This document shows, in pieces, positions 44,900-53,446 of a stretch of 54,618 bases of DNA. How positions within the stretch are numbered: position 1 is the first letter of the stretch; every line of letters begins with the position of its first letter. Location of the stretch: contig JBCCHN010000026.1 in assembly GCA_039028695.1 (NCBI GenBank), positions 1 through 54,618 of the forward strand, read 5' to 3'. Source of the stretch: JANQKX01 sp039028695 (GTDB taxonomy: Bacteria; Pseudomonadota; Alphaproteobacteria; Kiloniellales; Kiloniellaceae). The notes beneath the pieces were generated by a model. It was not told the origin of the DNA. It was given only the letters and a program-made list of their open reading frames with translations, and did not search any database. A program made the position numbers and the translations under genes.

Positions 44900-45268
44900 G
44901 ACTTTACTCCGATGCGGTCCCAGCGCGAGCCGGGCTCCTTTGTTCTTTGATTTTTTCCGACCGGTCTAAAAAGGGCCGGTTCAGCAGGGGTAGGCTAAGC
45001 GTTCCCCCCTCCAAAACATCACCCGCCCGGCCGCTCTCGTACCGGGCAGGCGCCCATAAGTCGCTCCACCAGGGCAGGACGAAAGAAAAAGCGGGCGCTT
45101 TTAGAGGAAAAGGGTCTTTTCTGGCTTGGAAACATCGGATCAGGACAAATTGGCAGGACGATTATTTATGAGAAGGTGGGCAATAAAGCCAGGCGATCAC
45201 GCCTGGGCGGCGGCGCTAAGAAGTCGCCCCGTAAGTCGTGCCATTTCTTGTCCAATTCCCGTCATCAT
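44900..45268 (-). promoter_or_regulatory. Long structured leuA leader with hairpins and short frames
   Basis: Read leftward: a 23-codon frame (45268-45197), then the hairpin CCAGGCG-TGAT-CGCCTGG (45206-45189) followed by CTTTATT, and then two 12-codon frames (45057-45019 and 45019-44981, overlapping as TGATG) with GCCCGG/CCGGGC paired inside the first. The arrangement suits attenuation or another translated-leader control of leuA. Confidence 0.4.
45197..45268 (-). CDS. Candidate leader peptide of leuA (23 aa)
   Basis: Begins ATG-ATG and ends ARLTGRLLSAAAQA before a TGA that sits inside the hairpin loop region. Three Leu codons, all CUU, lie within the last 12 codons. No strong ribosome binding site. 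A leader role is inferred from position and from the overlap with the hairpin. Confidence 0.3.
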   Translation of the reverse strand: MMTGIGQEMARLTGRLLSAAAQA

Positions 45269-45486
45269 GGCGGCACCGTAAAAACTGTCACCGCGGCGGT
45301 CAAGTCAATTAGCGCGATCTGCTTCAAATTGGATCGGATTGGTTGGTTTGCGGCCGCCAAGAAACCAGATCGACAAGGCGCAGCTAGGCGCCCCCACTTG
45401 ACGTGCCCTGGTCCCGGATCCGGGTTCCAGCACTTCCGTTAACCGACGATTTCTTGCCCACTTACTACATCTCGAAATTAGAAAAA

Positions 45487-45518
45487 TGATATAATTTATT
45501 GATTTAAAAATTATATCA
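45487..45518. repeat. 9-bp inverted repeat ahead of the rod-protein gene
   Basis: TGATATAAT (45487-45495) and ATTATATCA (45510-45518) with a 14-base AT-only spacer, about 300 bases before the rod-protein start. Could be an operator or a promoter region. The remaining intergenic DNA (45269-45814) shows no supportable gene. Confidence 0.45.
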
Positions 45519-45814
45519 ACGATTCCTTATCCGTAACAAAATTCTTAAAAAAGCCTGCTGCTTAACCAAATCTAGTCATCCTTGATTCATCTCTTGCGGC
45601 CAAAATTTGATCTTTATTGACGCTTTGGACAGGCGATCGTGGGCCCCTTGGGCAAAGGGCCTCGGGAGACACCCGAAAACCACAATCGGCTGACCGGGCC
45701 CCGCGTGTTGTTTGGACACGATGTTATTTGGGGTCGCTTTATATTGGGGACGATTAATTTTTAGGTCGGCCTCCCTATTCACCGGCCCACATTTTTGAAG
45801 GATTTATCGCATCC

Positions 45815-48800
45815 GTGCTTCCAGCTGAGCATCAAAATCCATCGGCGTCGGCCGAATCCAAACCGCTGACCAAGGCTTCCTCGGCCCAATCCGGCCGTTT
45901 GACGGCGCAAGCGGCTCCCATTGAGGTGCCACTCGAGCTTGACGTCCGCTTGGCCGAGCGCGCCATCACAAACGTGCATTCGGTTGTCATCGAAAACATG
46001 CCGGCGCTGGCCACCCTTTCGGTCGGCACGAACAAATGGGACGGATCCTGGTCCCTGACCGCGCACGAGATTCAAGGGGTAGTCTTTTCGCCGCCACCCG
46101 AAGCCGAGGGCGGCATTTTCAAGCTAACAGTGCGCGTTTTGGTAATGGATGCCCATGAGCTAGACATTGCCACCACCAAGGCCCTCTTTGATATTGAGCT
46201 GGATACCACCCCACCCGAGGTGGAGGAAGAACCCGATCCCGAGATGGTCCAGCAAATCCTGGCCGAGGCGGCGGAACAGTGGAAAGCCGAAGAGGCTGAC
46301 CGCTTTGCGACCGCGCGCAAGGACTGGGAAAGCGAATGGGAGACCCGCTTTGCCGCGGCCCAAGCCAGTTGGCGCGCCGGCGAGGCGGACCGCATGTCCA
46401 AGGCGGAAAATGATTGGCACGAACGCGAAGAACGGCGGGTCGCCCATGAAGCCGCCAAGTACCGGGCGGAAGAAGAGCAGCGCTTCGCGAAGGCCATCGC
46501 CGATTGGAAGGCCGAGGAAGAACGACGCCTGATCAGCCTGGAGGAAAGCTGGCGGGCCGAGGAAAAGCAGCGTATCGCCAGTGCCGAGGCGGATTGGACC
46601 ACGGCGGAAAAACACCGCCAACTGGCTTTGGAAGCCGAGCTCAAGGCCAAGGAAGAAGACCGCATTGCCGACCTGCGGACCAATTGGAACGCGGAAAAAG
46701 TCGCCGAACTAGAGCTCACCGAAAATGCCTGGCGGCAAAAGCACCAGCAAGACCTGGAAGATGCCATCGCCAAGAACCGCTCAGAAGTGGAGCGGCGCCT
46801 GAACGAGGCTGAATCCCTGTGGGCCGAGGCGGAGTCCAAACGGCTGTCAGAAATGCGGGCGTCCTGGGAAAGAGACCGGGCAGACAGCCTATCGGCGGCG
46901 GAAAAGACCTTACAGCTGCGATTCCGCCAGCAACTGGAAGACACGGTTGAACAAGAACGTTCCAGCGCCGAGCGGCGCTTGAACCAAGCCCAGGTCTCCT
47001 GGCAGGAAGCCGAGACGGAGCGCCTGGTACAGGCGCGTCAGGAGTGGAACAGCGACAAGGCCAAGGCGCTTGCCGAAGCCGAAGAGACCTGGCAGCGCAA
47101 GCTCACACAAGAACTTGGCCAAATTAAGCGCCACAGCCAATCGAGCTACGAAGAACAGCTCGCCGAAGCGCAAACCCTGTGGCGCCAGGAAGAATCGAGT
47201 CGACTGGCCGAAGCCCGCGCCCGCTGGACTGCCGAGCAGGACGCGGCGCTGAAAAAGATTCAGGCGGAGGCGAGTTCGAATACCGAAAGCCGCCTGCGCG
47301 AGGCGGAAAAGTCTGTCGAGCTGACCCTGCAGCAGCGCTTGGCCGCGGCCCAAAGCGAGTGGAAGGCCGCCGAAGGCAAGCGCCTGACCGAAGCCAAGGG
47401 ACAATGGCAAGAAGAGCTGGAGACAGCCCTATCCCAGGCCGAAGACCGCTGGAAAAGGGCCGAGGCACAGCGCCTTGCCGAAGCGGAAAGCGTCTGGCGC
47501 GAACGCCTGAAAGCGGCCGGTGCCGGAAACAACGAGTCCAGCACGGCGATGGCCTCGGTAAACCTGGCCGAACAGTTGGCGGCGGCCAAAGAGGCTTGGC
47601 GTCGCGACGAAGAGTTGCGCCAAGCGGAATCCAAGGCCCTTTGGACCGCACAATATGACGCACGCATGGCCGAGGCCAAGGCCGACTGGGAAGCCGAAAC
47701 ACTCGAACGCCTTTCCCTGGCTGAAGCCAAGGCGCGCAACGAAGCCGCCGACCGGCAACGCGCGGCGCTGGAAAAACTGCGCGAGACCCATCAGTCCGAG
47801 CTGTCCAGTGCCATTAGCCGGGCCGAACAGGATGCGCAACACGGCTTCGATCAGCGCATGGTCGAACTGGAAGCCCTTTGGCAAAGCAAGGTCAGTGACG
47901 CCGTCGGCAAGGCCAAAAGTATTTGGTCGGAAGAAGAACAGACGCGGCTTCAGGACATGGAGGCCGAACACCAAAAGGCCCTTGATGCGCGCTTAGCGGC
48001 GTCGCGCGACGTCTGGCAATCGGAAGCCGATAAGAAGATCGGCGAGGCCGAGAGCAAGCTGCGCGGTAAGTTCGAGGCGGAACTATCGGACGCCAAGGCT
48101 GCCCTCCAGGAGAGCCAAGAGGCCCGTTTGGCCGAGCTGGACGTTATCCGCAAGAGTGAGGAGGAGGCCCGTCTCACCAACGCCAAGGCGACCTGGCAAA
48201 GCGAGGCGGACGAGCGCCTTCAACAGGCCGAAGCTACCTGGCGCAGCGCCGAGAACAAGCGCCGCGGCGACTATGAAGAGGCCCGTCAAAAGCAAGAGCA
48301 GGACCGCCTGTCCGGCTTAGAGGCCAAACACGCCGAAGAGACCCGCCATCAATTGGCCAAGGCCAAGGCGGAATGGGAATCCGAAAGCCAGCGCCAGCTG
48401 TCGCAAGCCGAAAGCGCTTGGAAAGCGGAGACTGAACGCCGCCTGGCCGAGACCGTGGAAAGCTGGCGTCAGCACGAAGCTCGAAAAGTCGAGGAAGCCC
48501 GAAAAGCCGCTCAGGAAGAAGCGCGCCGTGAGCTGGAAAAAATGGCGCAAGGCGGCGGTGACGTGGATGCAGGAATGGTGGCCGGCAGCGCTGCGGAGAA
48601 CGCCTACCAAGAAGCCCGGAGACAGGCCGACGAGGCCCGTCGCCGCGCTGAGGCTGAGGCCAAGCGCCTGGCCGAGGAAATGGAACGCATGGCCGCCGCC
48701 GAAGTGGCGCGTCTGGCCGAAAAGGAACGAGAAGCCGCCCATCATGAGGCACAGGCCCGTTTGGCCGACGACAATTCCTTCACCATGCAGGTAGCCAAGT

Positions 48801-49903
48801 GGCGGGCCGAGGAGGAAGACCAAAAGGCCAAGGAAGCCGCCCGTCTGGCCGCGGAAAAGGAAATGCGCGACCTGGTCGCGTTGCCCAAGCAACGGGCCAC
48901 CGAGGCGCAAAAGCGCGAGGCCATCCAGCAAACCCGTGCCTATCAACTGGCCAACACCACGAAAAAATACAAATGGGTCGGCCTCGCGGGCGCCGCCGGC
49001 CTGGCGGCCTTCCTGGCTTATCAGAGCTTCCAGCATTTCGACGAGGTAAAGCCCCTTTTGAATGAGGTGGCCGACCCTGAGAAACTCACCTCAGGGATCA
49101 CCGACCTTCTTGGGGTTGAGGCGCCGCGCTATCTGGTTTCGGTGCCGGTCGCCAATTTGCGCCAAGGCCCCTCCGACGACTCGGCTGTCCTAAAGACCCT
49201 CGAGTTGAACGAGGAAGTGGTCCCAGAGGCGACCGAAGGGGAATGGGTGCAAATTCGCCTGCCCGGTGAAGAGGGGCAGTCCGCCTGGATCCACAACTCC
49301 CTCTTGAAGGCGACGCAAGGCGAGGGCATCCCTGCTGATACGCCGACCGCCAACCAAGACTCAGGCACAGCGGCTGGAGGGGATACGGCTGTCCAGGACG
49401 TACCGACAGAGGCAGCACCGGCGACAAACGCCCCTGCGGTGCAGAACGGGTCTAGCGAACCGGCCAATAGCGGCAATGCGTCTGCGCCCGAGCCTGCCGT
49501 GCCGGCTCCGCAAGCGCTGCCTGAGCCGAGCGCACCAGCGGCTGGCACCTCAACAACGCCTGAGCCGACAGTCCCCGAATCAGCAGTGCCGACCCCTGAA
49601 GAACCGGCAACCACAGTGCCGGTTCAATCTCACCAGTCCGAGGGCGCCTCGAACACACAGCCCGCCGCCACCCCTGCGGAACCGGCTCAAGATGGCAGCC
49701 AGCCCCTTTCCTTGGTGCCGAGTTCGGTGGACGCGGTCACGCTGGACAACAGTTCGGCACAAGGATCGGGCGCCACCAATGCCGGTGAAATCCAAAACCA
49801 ATCCACCAATCAAAACGACGGCACATCCGATTCGCTTCCCGTCATCACCGTTGAGCCCCTACCCGGTCAGGATCTTTCCAATGATGCTCAAGTCGCTCAG
49901 TAG
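45815..49903 (+). CDS. Giant membrane-anchored rod protein: 48 pentadecad repeats, TM helix, SH3b domain
   Basis: 1362 residues, no family recognised as a whole. Residues 36-131 form a beta-rich unit (NMPALATLSVGTNKWDGSWS) resembling repeat domains of large adhesins. From Trp156 to Trp884 the chain is 48 back-to-back 15-residue units of the form W-x-x-E-E-x-x-R-L-x-x-A-x-x-x, for instance WKAEEERRLISLEES and WRAEEKQRIASAEAD, interrupted only by two extra 4-residue insertions. Residues 899-1050 remain charged and helical. One membrane helix (WVGLAGAAGLAAFLAYQSF, ~1054-1073) is followed by an SH3b domain (~1105-1167: VPVANLRQGPSDDSAVLKTL) and a long Pro/Ala/Thr/Ser tail. Without a signal peptide the rod should be cytoplasmic and the SH3b periplasmic, facing peptidoglycan. 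GTG start with GAAGGA 12 bases upstream. Confidence 0.85.
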   Translation: MLPAEHQNPSASAESKPLTKASSAQSGRLTAQAAPIEVPLELDVRLAERAITNVHSVVIENMPALATLSVGTNKWDGSWSLTAHEIQGVVFSPPPEAEGGIFKLTVRVLVMDAHELDIATTKALFDIELDTTPPEVEEEPDPEMVQQILAEAAEQWKAEEADRFATARKDWESEWETRFAAAQASWRAGEADRMSKAENDWHEREERRVAHEAAKYRAEEEQRFAKAIADWKAEEERRLISLEESWRAEEKQRIASAEADWTTAEKHRQLALEAELKAKEEDRIADLRTNWNAEKVAELELTENAWRQKHQQDLEDAIAKNRSEVERRLNEAESLWAEAESKRLSEMRASWERDRADSLSAAEKTLQLRFRQQLEDTVEQERSSAERRLNQAQVSWQEAETERLVQARQEWNSDKAKALAEAEETWQRKLTQELGQIKRHSQSSYEEQLAEAQTLWRQEESSRLAEARARWTAEQDAALKKIQAEASSNTESRLREAEKSVELTLQQRLAAAQSEWKAAEGKRLTEAKGQWQEELETALSQAEDRWKRAEAQRLAEAESVWRERLKAAGAGNNESSTAMASVNLAEQLAAAKEAWRRDEELRQAESKALWTAQYDARMAEAKADWEAETLERLSLAEAKARNEAADRQRAALEKLRETHQSELSSAISRAEQDAQHGFDQRMVELEALWQSKVSDAVGKAKSIWSEEEQTRLQDMEAEHQKALDARLAASRDVWQSEADKKIGEAESKLRGKFEAELSDAKAALQESQEARLAELDVIRKSEEEARLTNAKATWQSEADERLQQAEATWRSAENKRRGDYEEARQKQEQDRLSGLEAKHAEETRHQLAKAKAEWESESQRQLSQAESAWKAETERRLAETVESWRQHEARKVEEARKAAQEEARRELEKMAQGGGDVDAGMVAGSAAENAYQEARRQADEARRRAEAEAKRLAEEMERMAAAEVARLAEKEREAAHHEAQARLADDNSFTMQVAKWRAEEEDQKAKEAARLAAEKEMRDLVALPKQRATEAQKREAIQQTRAYQLANTTKKYKWVGLAGAAGLAAFLAYQSFQHFDEVKPLLNEVADPEKLTSGITDLLGVEAPRYLVSVPVANLRQGPSDDSAVLKTLELNEEVVPEATEGEWVQIRLPGEEGQSAWIHNSLLKATQGEGIPADTPTANQDSGTAAGGDTAVQDVPTEAAPATNAPAVQNGSSEPANSGNASAPEPAVPAPQALPEPSAPAAGTSTTPEPTVPESAVPTPEEPATTVPVQSHQSEGASNTQPAATPAEPAQDGSQPLSLVPSSVDAVTLDNSSAQGSGATNAGEIQNQSTNQNDGTSDSLPVITVEPLPGQDLSNDAQVAQ

Positions 49904-50025
49904 AACGCAGCATAGGCCGCTCCGCCTCCCCTTGGTCCACCGGTCCGCCGACGGGTGTTCCCTCGTTCACACCAAGATGGCCAAGACGCCCAGAATACCC
50001 AAAATCCAGGGTGAGAGGCATCGCC

Positions 50026-50337
50026 ATGTCTGATCTACCTTTGTCCAGCGAACAGGCCGAGGCGACCGATCAATACAGCCGTACGACCGTTCTATGGTCC
50101 GCCATCTTGGTGGCCCGCGGCCAGGATCTAACCTGCGTTATCGAGAGCATTGGTCCGAAAGGTGCCCTCATCCACATTAATGAGCGCTTTGATTTCGGCT
50201 CAAAAGCCGTGGTGCGCAACGATCGCTTCGGGGATTTGGCCTGCGAAATTCTTTGGCATGAGGATTATGAGTTGGAGGTCCGTTTCAAGGACGATCCCGA
50301 GGTACTGGCTCAAGTTCTGGCCGATTACCTGCCATAG
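50026..50337 (+). CDS. Degenerate PilZ-like domain protein
   Basis: 103 residues from ATG 50026. The layout TTVLWSAILVARGQDLTCVI followed by ESIGPKGALIHINERFDFGS and FGDLACEILWHEDYELEVRF matches small PilZ-fold proteins, but the RxxxR motif is absent and the second motif reads ESIGPKG instead of DxSxxG. It therefore may not bind c-di-GMP. It follows the rod gene on the same strand after 122 bases and may be co-transcribed. Confidence 0.6.
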   Translation: MSDLPLSSEQAEATDQYSRTTVLWSAILVARGQDLTCVIESIGPKGALIHINERFDFGSKAVVRNDRFGDLACEILWHEDYELEVRFKDDPEVLAQVLADYLP

Positions 50338-50377
50338 GCCTTTTGCCTCCCGCCAACCCCTGCCCCACAAGACGCGC

Positions 50378-50408
50378 AAAAAAAGCCCCACCTCCAAGGA
50401 GCTGGGGC
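50378..50408 (-). terminator. Intrinsic terminator (leftward orientation)
   Basis: GCCCCA-C-CTCC-AA-GGAG-C-TGGGGC (50385-50408) is a nearly perfect hairpin, followed on the minus strand by seven T (50384-50378). It could end leftward transcripts from the cyclase gene; its stem may also serve rightward transcripts of the PilZ-like gene. Confidence 0.75.
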
Positions 50409-50446
50409 AAGTTGACAGGGAGAAAGTAAGCTATGCACGCTATCGA

Positions 50447-50470
50447 TGGTTTCGTAGCTTATCGAAACCA
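50447..50470. repeat. 8-bp inverted repeat TGGTTTCG-N8-CGAAACCA
   Basis: Perfect arms at 50447-50454 and 50463-50470 in the gap between the PilZ-like gene and the cyclase gene. Operator-like; owner unknown. Confidence 0.5.
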
Positions 50471-50495
50471 CAATATATGGATAACGCGGATATGG

Positions 50496-50511
50496 TTAAC
50501 AAAAGGTTAAC
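50496..50511 (+). promoter_or_regulatory. CtrA-like box TTAA-CAAAAGG-TTAAC
   Basis: Full match to TTAA-N7-TTAAC, including the final C. It is in an intergenic stretch (50338-50872) with no gene start near it: the flanking genes end here. It may control an undetected transcript. The rest of the stretch to 50872 is AT-rich and shows no coding frame. Confidence 0.5.
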
Positions 50512-50872
50512 AAATCATCAATGGTTAATTTTTTCTTGCTTCGCCGCCAAAAAAGTCTTCGCAAGGGAAAAATTTTTACCAGCCACATGGTTTCATTTCC
50601 GGTTATTCGAATTTTGTTTCCCAAAATTTTTTAACTTTTCCTATTAATTTCAGTTGATTGAACCGGAATCCTTATCTGTTGATCAGATTGATCCTAGAAT
50701 CATCTGCTTTATTCGCGCAGCGTCGAAACAGCTTCGGTTCGAACGCGTAGAGTAGAGAAAGCACGCCGCTGTCGCAGGAAAAATCAATTAAGAAAGGCAA
50801 ATTCGTTAAAAGATCGATCAACCTTAAACGAATCGACTAATTTTGGATCGGATTTTTGGCACTGATGCAGGT

Positions 50873-52774
50873 TTAGTCGGAGGCCTCGCCGATCAGCCGG
50901 TAAACCTCCAAGGATTCCCGCCGCCCCCTAAGGGTCTTAGTCGAGGCTTTTTCCACAAGGAAACCCTTACCCGCCGCCGCCAGGGCTTGGCCACTGAGGA
51001 GAATTGTCACCGCATCTCCCCTGTCCTCCTGCTTACCCGCCTGCTCGAGCCTCTGACAACTGTTCACCGCGTCGCCCACGATGGTGTAGTTGATGCGCCC
51101 GGGCCAACCGATATCACCCACCACAACCGGCCCGCTGTGGATACCGATACGAACCCGCACCGGATCCTTGCCCTGCTCAAAGCGCTCTTGGTTATCGTCC
51201 CCAATGGCCTTGGATATGGCCAAGGCGGCCCGGCAGGCCCGCAGCGCCGTGTCTTCTTGGGCTTCGGGCGCTCCCCAAAAAGCCATCAGGCCATCGCCGA
51301 TGAACTTGTCCACCGTGCCGCCTTCCGCCTCGACACAAGATCCCACAATGGCAAAATGCCGATTCAAAAAGGCTGCCACCTTGCCGGCGGACAACTTCTC
51401 CGAAGCGGTGGTAAAGCCCACAATATCGGTGAACATTATCGTGAGTTCCCGCTCCCGGGAGGTGACCGGCTCGCTTCCATCCCGTTGGATCAGGCGCTGA
51501 ACCAGCTTCTGCGGCACATAGGTCTCAAAAGACTTCAGCGCCTCAAGCATGCGGTTAAAGGCGTTGGCCTGCTCATCCAGTTCCAAAATCTTACTGGGGG
51601 GCAACTTCCCAACCTTTACCAAGTCGAGGCTGCCAACCTCGGCGGTACTGGCCGCAACGCGACGGATCGGTGCAGCAATCACCCGCCCCAAAAGGACCGC
51701 CCCGATGACCGACAGGACGAGGACCAGGACCCCGCCCAGGCCGGACCACCAAAGGCGTTTTAATTCGCTTTCCACATCCTCGGCCGGAAACCAGGCACCA
51801 ATCAACCAAGGCACATCACCAAAGCTATCGATCCATTTATAGATCGCCACATACTCTTGGCCGCCTGAAGCCACAGATACAACATGCACGTCCTGATCGG
51901 CGGCACGCTCAAATCCGCTCAGCGGCTCGCCGTCCCAAAGACCGTCCAACACCACATCGCCCACCTCGTGAAGGTCCACCAAGGGCTTTTCCGAGGAGAA
52001 AACGTCCCGACTAGATTCTAAAATGGGATGGGCCAACACCTTGTCTCGGCCAAAAAGGATAAAGGCCGTCGAATCCAATCGATCGCCGATCAGCGCCACC
52101 AACTCGGACAGCGCGGGCACAGTGATCACAGACACCAAAAACCCGACAAACTCGCCGTCCGCGCGCAAGGGGCGGCGCAGGTTCAGCAAGCTATGATCCT
52201 GACCGAACACCACATCGCCCCAAAATGCGCCCTCAGCCTCCAACATCTGCAGCGCACCATCCCGGACTACATGATCATGGGCATCATCCCCGGAGAATGA
52301 ATGTATGTTTTTTCCGTCTGTGCGCTCTACCCCAATATGCTGCAGGTCCTTGTCCCAGATCACCATTGCTTCCAGCTCAGGCGTGCCCGAAAGGGCGCCC
52401 AACAGGACTTGGGCGAGTTTTTCTTTATCTGTAATGTCAATGGATCCCTCCGCCACCCGAGCGGCCAGATAATCCGATTGCCGGATGACGGGCGTAAGGT
52501 GGTCGCTTAAGCCCGCCTCCAGGCGCTCCACCGTCGCTTCAGCCTTCTCATTCAAAAGCTCTAAAGTATTCTTCCGGTTGGAGGACCATTGCAGCACCAA
52601 GACCGCAGCCACCGCAAAGAGAACCAAAAAGCCGATGCTAAAGGCCAAGGCCACCGCAAAGGGGACCGGGCGAAAGAAACGCCCCTGAAACCCGACCTTT
52701 TCGGTAGAGCCAAGTCTTGCCTCCTCGCCGGGCAACGGCGGGGCTATCGCCTGCTTGACGTCGTCTTGTGCCAT
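50873..52774 (-). CDS. Membrane-bound class III adenylate/guanylate cyclase with Cache-type sensor and HAMP
   Basis: 633 residues. Membrane helix 1 (VALAFSIGFLVLFAVAAVLV, ~40-60), a periplasmic sensor of ~270 residues resembling double Cache (AMVIWDKDLQHIGVERTDG; RADGEFVGFLVSVITV), membrane helix 2 (GLGGVLVLVLSVIGAVLLG, ~345-365), HAMP linker (APIRRVAASTAEVG) and a C-terminal cyclase domain. Metal ligands: Asp in MFTDIVGFTTASEKL and Asp in FIGDGLMAFWG; transition-state Asn and Arg in VGDAVNSCQRLEQ; all present, so active. cAMP is more likely than cGMP but not certain. ATG 52774. It is the only evident second-messenger synthase here; no cAMP receptor gene is in the window. Confidence 0.92.
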   Translation of the reverse strand: MAQDDVKQAIAPPLPGEEARLGSTEKVGFQGRFFRPVPFAVALAFSIGFLVLFAVAAVLVLQWSSNRKNTLELLNEKAEATVERLEAGLSDHLTPVIRQSDYLAARVAEGSIDITDKEKLAQVLLGALSGTPELEAMVIWDKDLQHIGVERTDGKNIHSFSGDDAHDHVVRDGALQMLEAEGAFWGDVVFGQDHSLLNLRRPLRADGEFVGFLVSVITVPALSELVALIGDRLDSTAFILFGRDKVLAHPILESSRDVFSSEKPLVDLHEVGDVVLDGLWDGEPLSGFERAADQDVHVVSVASGGQEYVAIYKWIDSFGDVPWLIGAWFPAEDVESELKRLWWSGLGGVLVLVLSVIGAVLLGRVIAAPIRRVAASTAEVGSLDLVKVGKLPPSKILELDEQANAFNRMLEALKSFETYVPQKLVQRLIQRDGSEPVTSRERELTIMFTDIVGFTTASEKLSAGKVAAFLNRHFAIVGSCVEAEGGTVDKFIGDGLMAFWGAPEAQEDTALRACRAALAISKAIGDDNQERFEQGKDPVRVRIGIHSGPVVVGDIGWPGRINYTIVGDAVNSCQRLEQAGKQEDRGDAVTILLSGQALAAAGKGFLVEKASTKTLRGRRESLEVYRLIGEASD

Positions 52775-53119
52775 GAGCTTTGCTTCTTATTTATCGACAC
52801 CACTTTATCCGCACCCTGCGAACCCCGCGACAGACCGCCGCGGGTAATCCTTCCATCATATGCGACGTAACGCCTATTTTTTCAAAGGGTTCCCTGCAAC
52901 CATAACAATTGAGAAATACATTGGCGCGCTCTTTTCGGCGGCGATGCGCAAAGCGACCGTCAAAGCCAGGTAAAAGACCCGTTCCCGGCCATCTTGGGCC
53001 GACCAAAAAATCCCTGATTTCCGATTGATTCAGGGGAGTCACGTGTTAGGCTCCCGCCCGATTCGAAATTATGCTCGATTCGTTTTCCTCGAGTCCCACC
53101 TAAGGTAAAGGATGGAGTA
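52775..53119. promoter_or_regulatory. Divergent promoter region between cyclase and small lipoprotein
   Basis: No gene seen. Contains inverted repeats CCCTGA/TCAGGG (53012-53017, 53030-53035) and GGGAG/CTCCC (53034-53038, 53051-53055), which overlap and could be alternative hairpins or operator halves. No clear -35/-10 pair was assigned. Confidence 0.35.
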
Positions 53120-53347
53120 ATGTTTAAGTTGGGTTTGGCCATATTGTCACTCAGTTTGCTGGCAGCCTGCGCTGATGATCGGGAAAGCCGCGATGTCGGC
53201 ACCCTCTTGGATCCGCTTTGCATGCCCGATGGCTCGCCGATCTATTCTCAGTATTCCAATACGGAAGGCAATTTCGACACCTCGGTTGCCAGCAAGGAGA
53301 ATTGCCCTTGGTATGATGGCGACAAGGCCGAAAACGCCAGCGAATAA
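53120..53347 (+). CDS. Small lipoprotein (75 aa)
   Basis: ATG 53120 with GGAG close upstream. MFKLGLAILSLSLLAACADD gives a short signal with lipobox LAAC, so the mature protein is about 58 residues anchored by lipid. Two more Cys (PLCMPDG and KENCPWYDG) may pair. Function unknown. The DUF4189-like secreted protein follows on the same strand 99 bases later. Confidence 0.72.
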   Translation: MFKLGLAILSLSLLAACADDRESRDVGTLLDPLCMPDGSPIYSQYSNTEGNFDTSVASKENCPWYDGDKAENASE

Positions 53348-53368
53348 CCGCCGAAAAAGCGTGCTTCG

Positions 53369-53384
53369 TTAAAATGGTCTTAAA
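53369..53384 (+). promoter_or_regulatory. CtrA-like box TTAA-AATGGTC-TTAAA
   Basis: Matches TTAA-N7-TTAA and lies about 65 bases before the start of the DUF4189-like gene, a fitting promoter position. Confidence 0.45.
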
Positions 53385-53446
53385 CGAATAAGGCTATCTT
53401 GTTGCTGATTGGATCTTCTCGCCTTTTTTCATAACGGGTTCATCTC

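Noticed and set aside
44941..44980. ACCGG/CCGGT hairpin in leuA leader as terminator
   Set aside because: The stem is only 5 bp with an 11-base loop and is followed by A-run, not U-run, in the leuA direction.
45176..45442. 88-codon frame on the plus strand upstream of the rod gene
   Set aside because: Arg/Lys/Ser-rich and lies antisense to the leuA leader; no binding site.
46072..48752. Long open frames on the opposite strand of the rod gene (up to 290 codons)
   Set aside because: They arise because the 45-base repeat avoids stops on the other strand; their translations are Ser/Arg or Phe/Leu/Gly-rich low complexity with no start signals.
50741..50760. GGTTCGAAC resembling a tRNA T-loop
   Set aside because: No acceptor, D or anticodon stems could be found around it.
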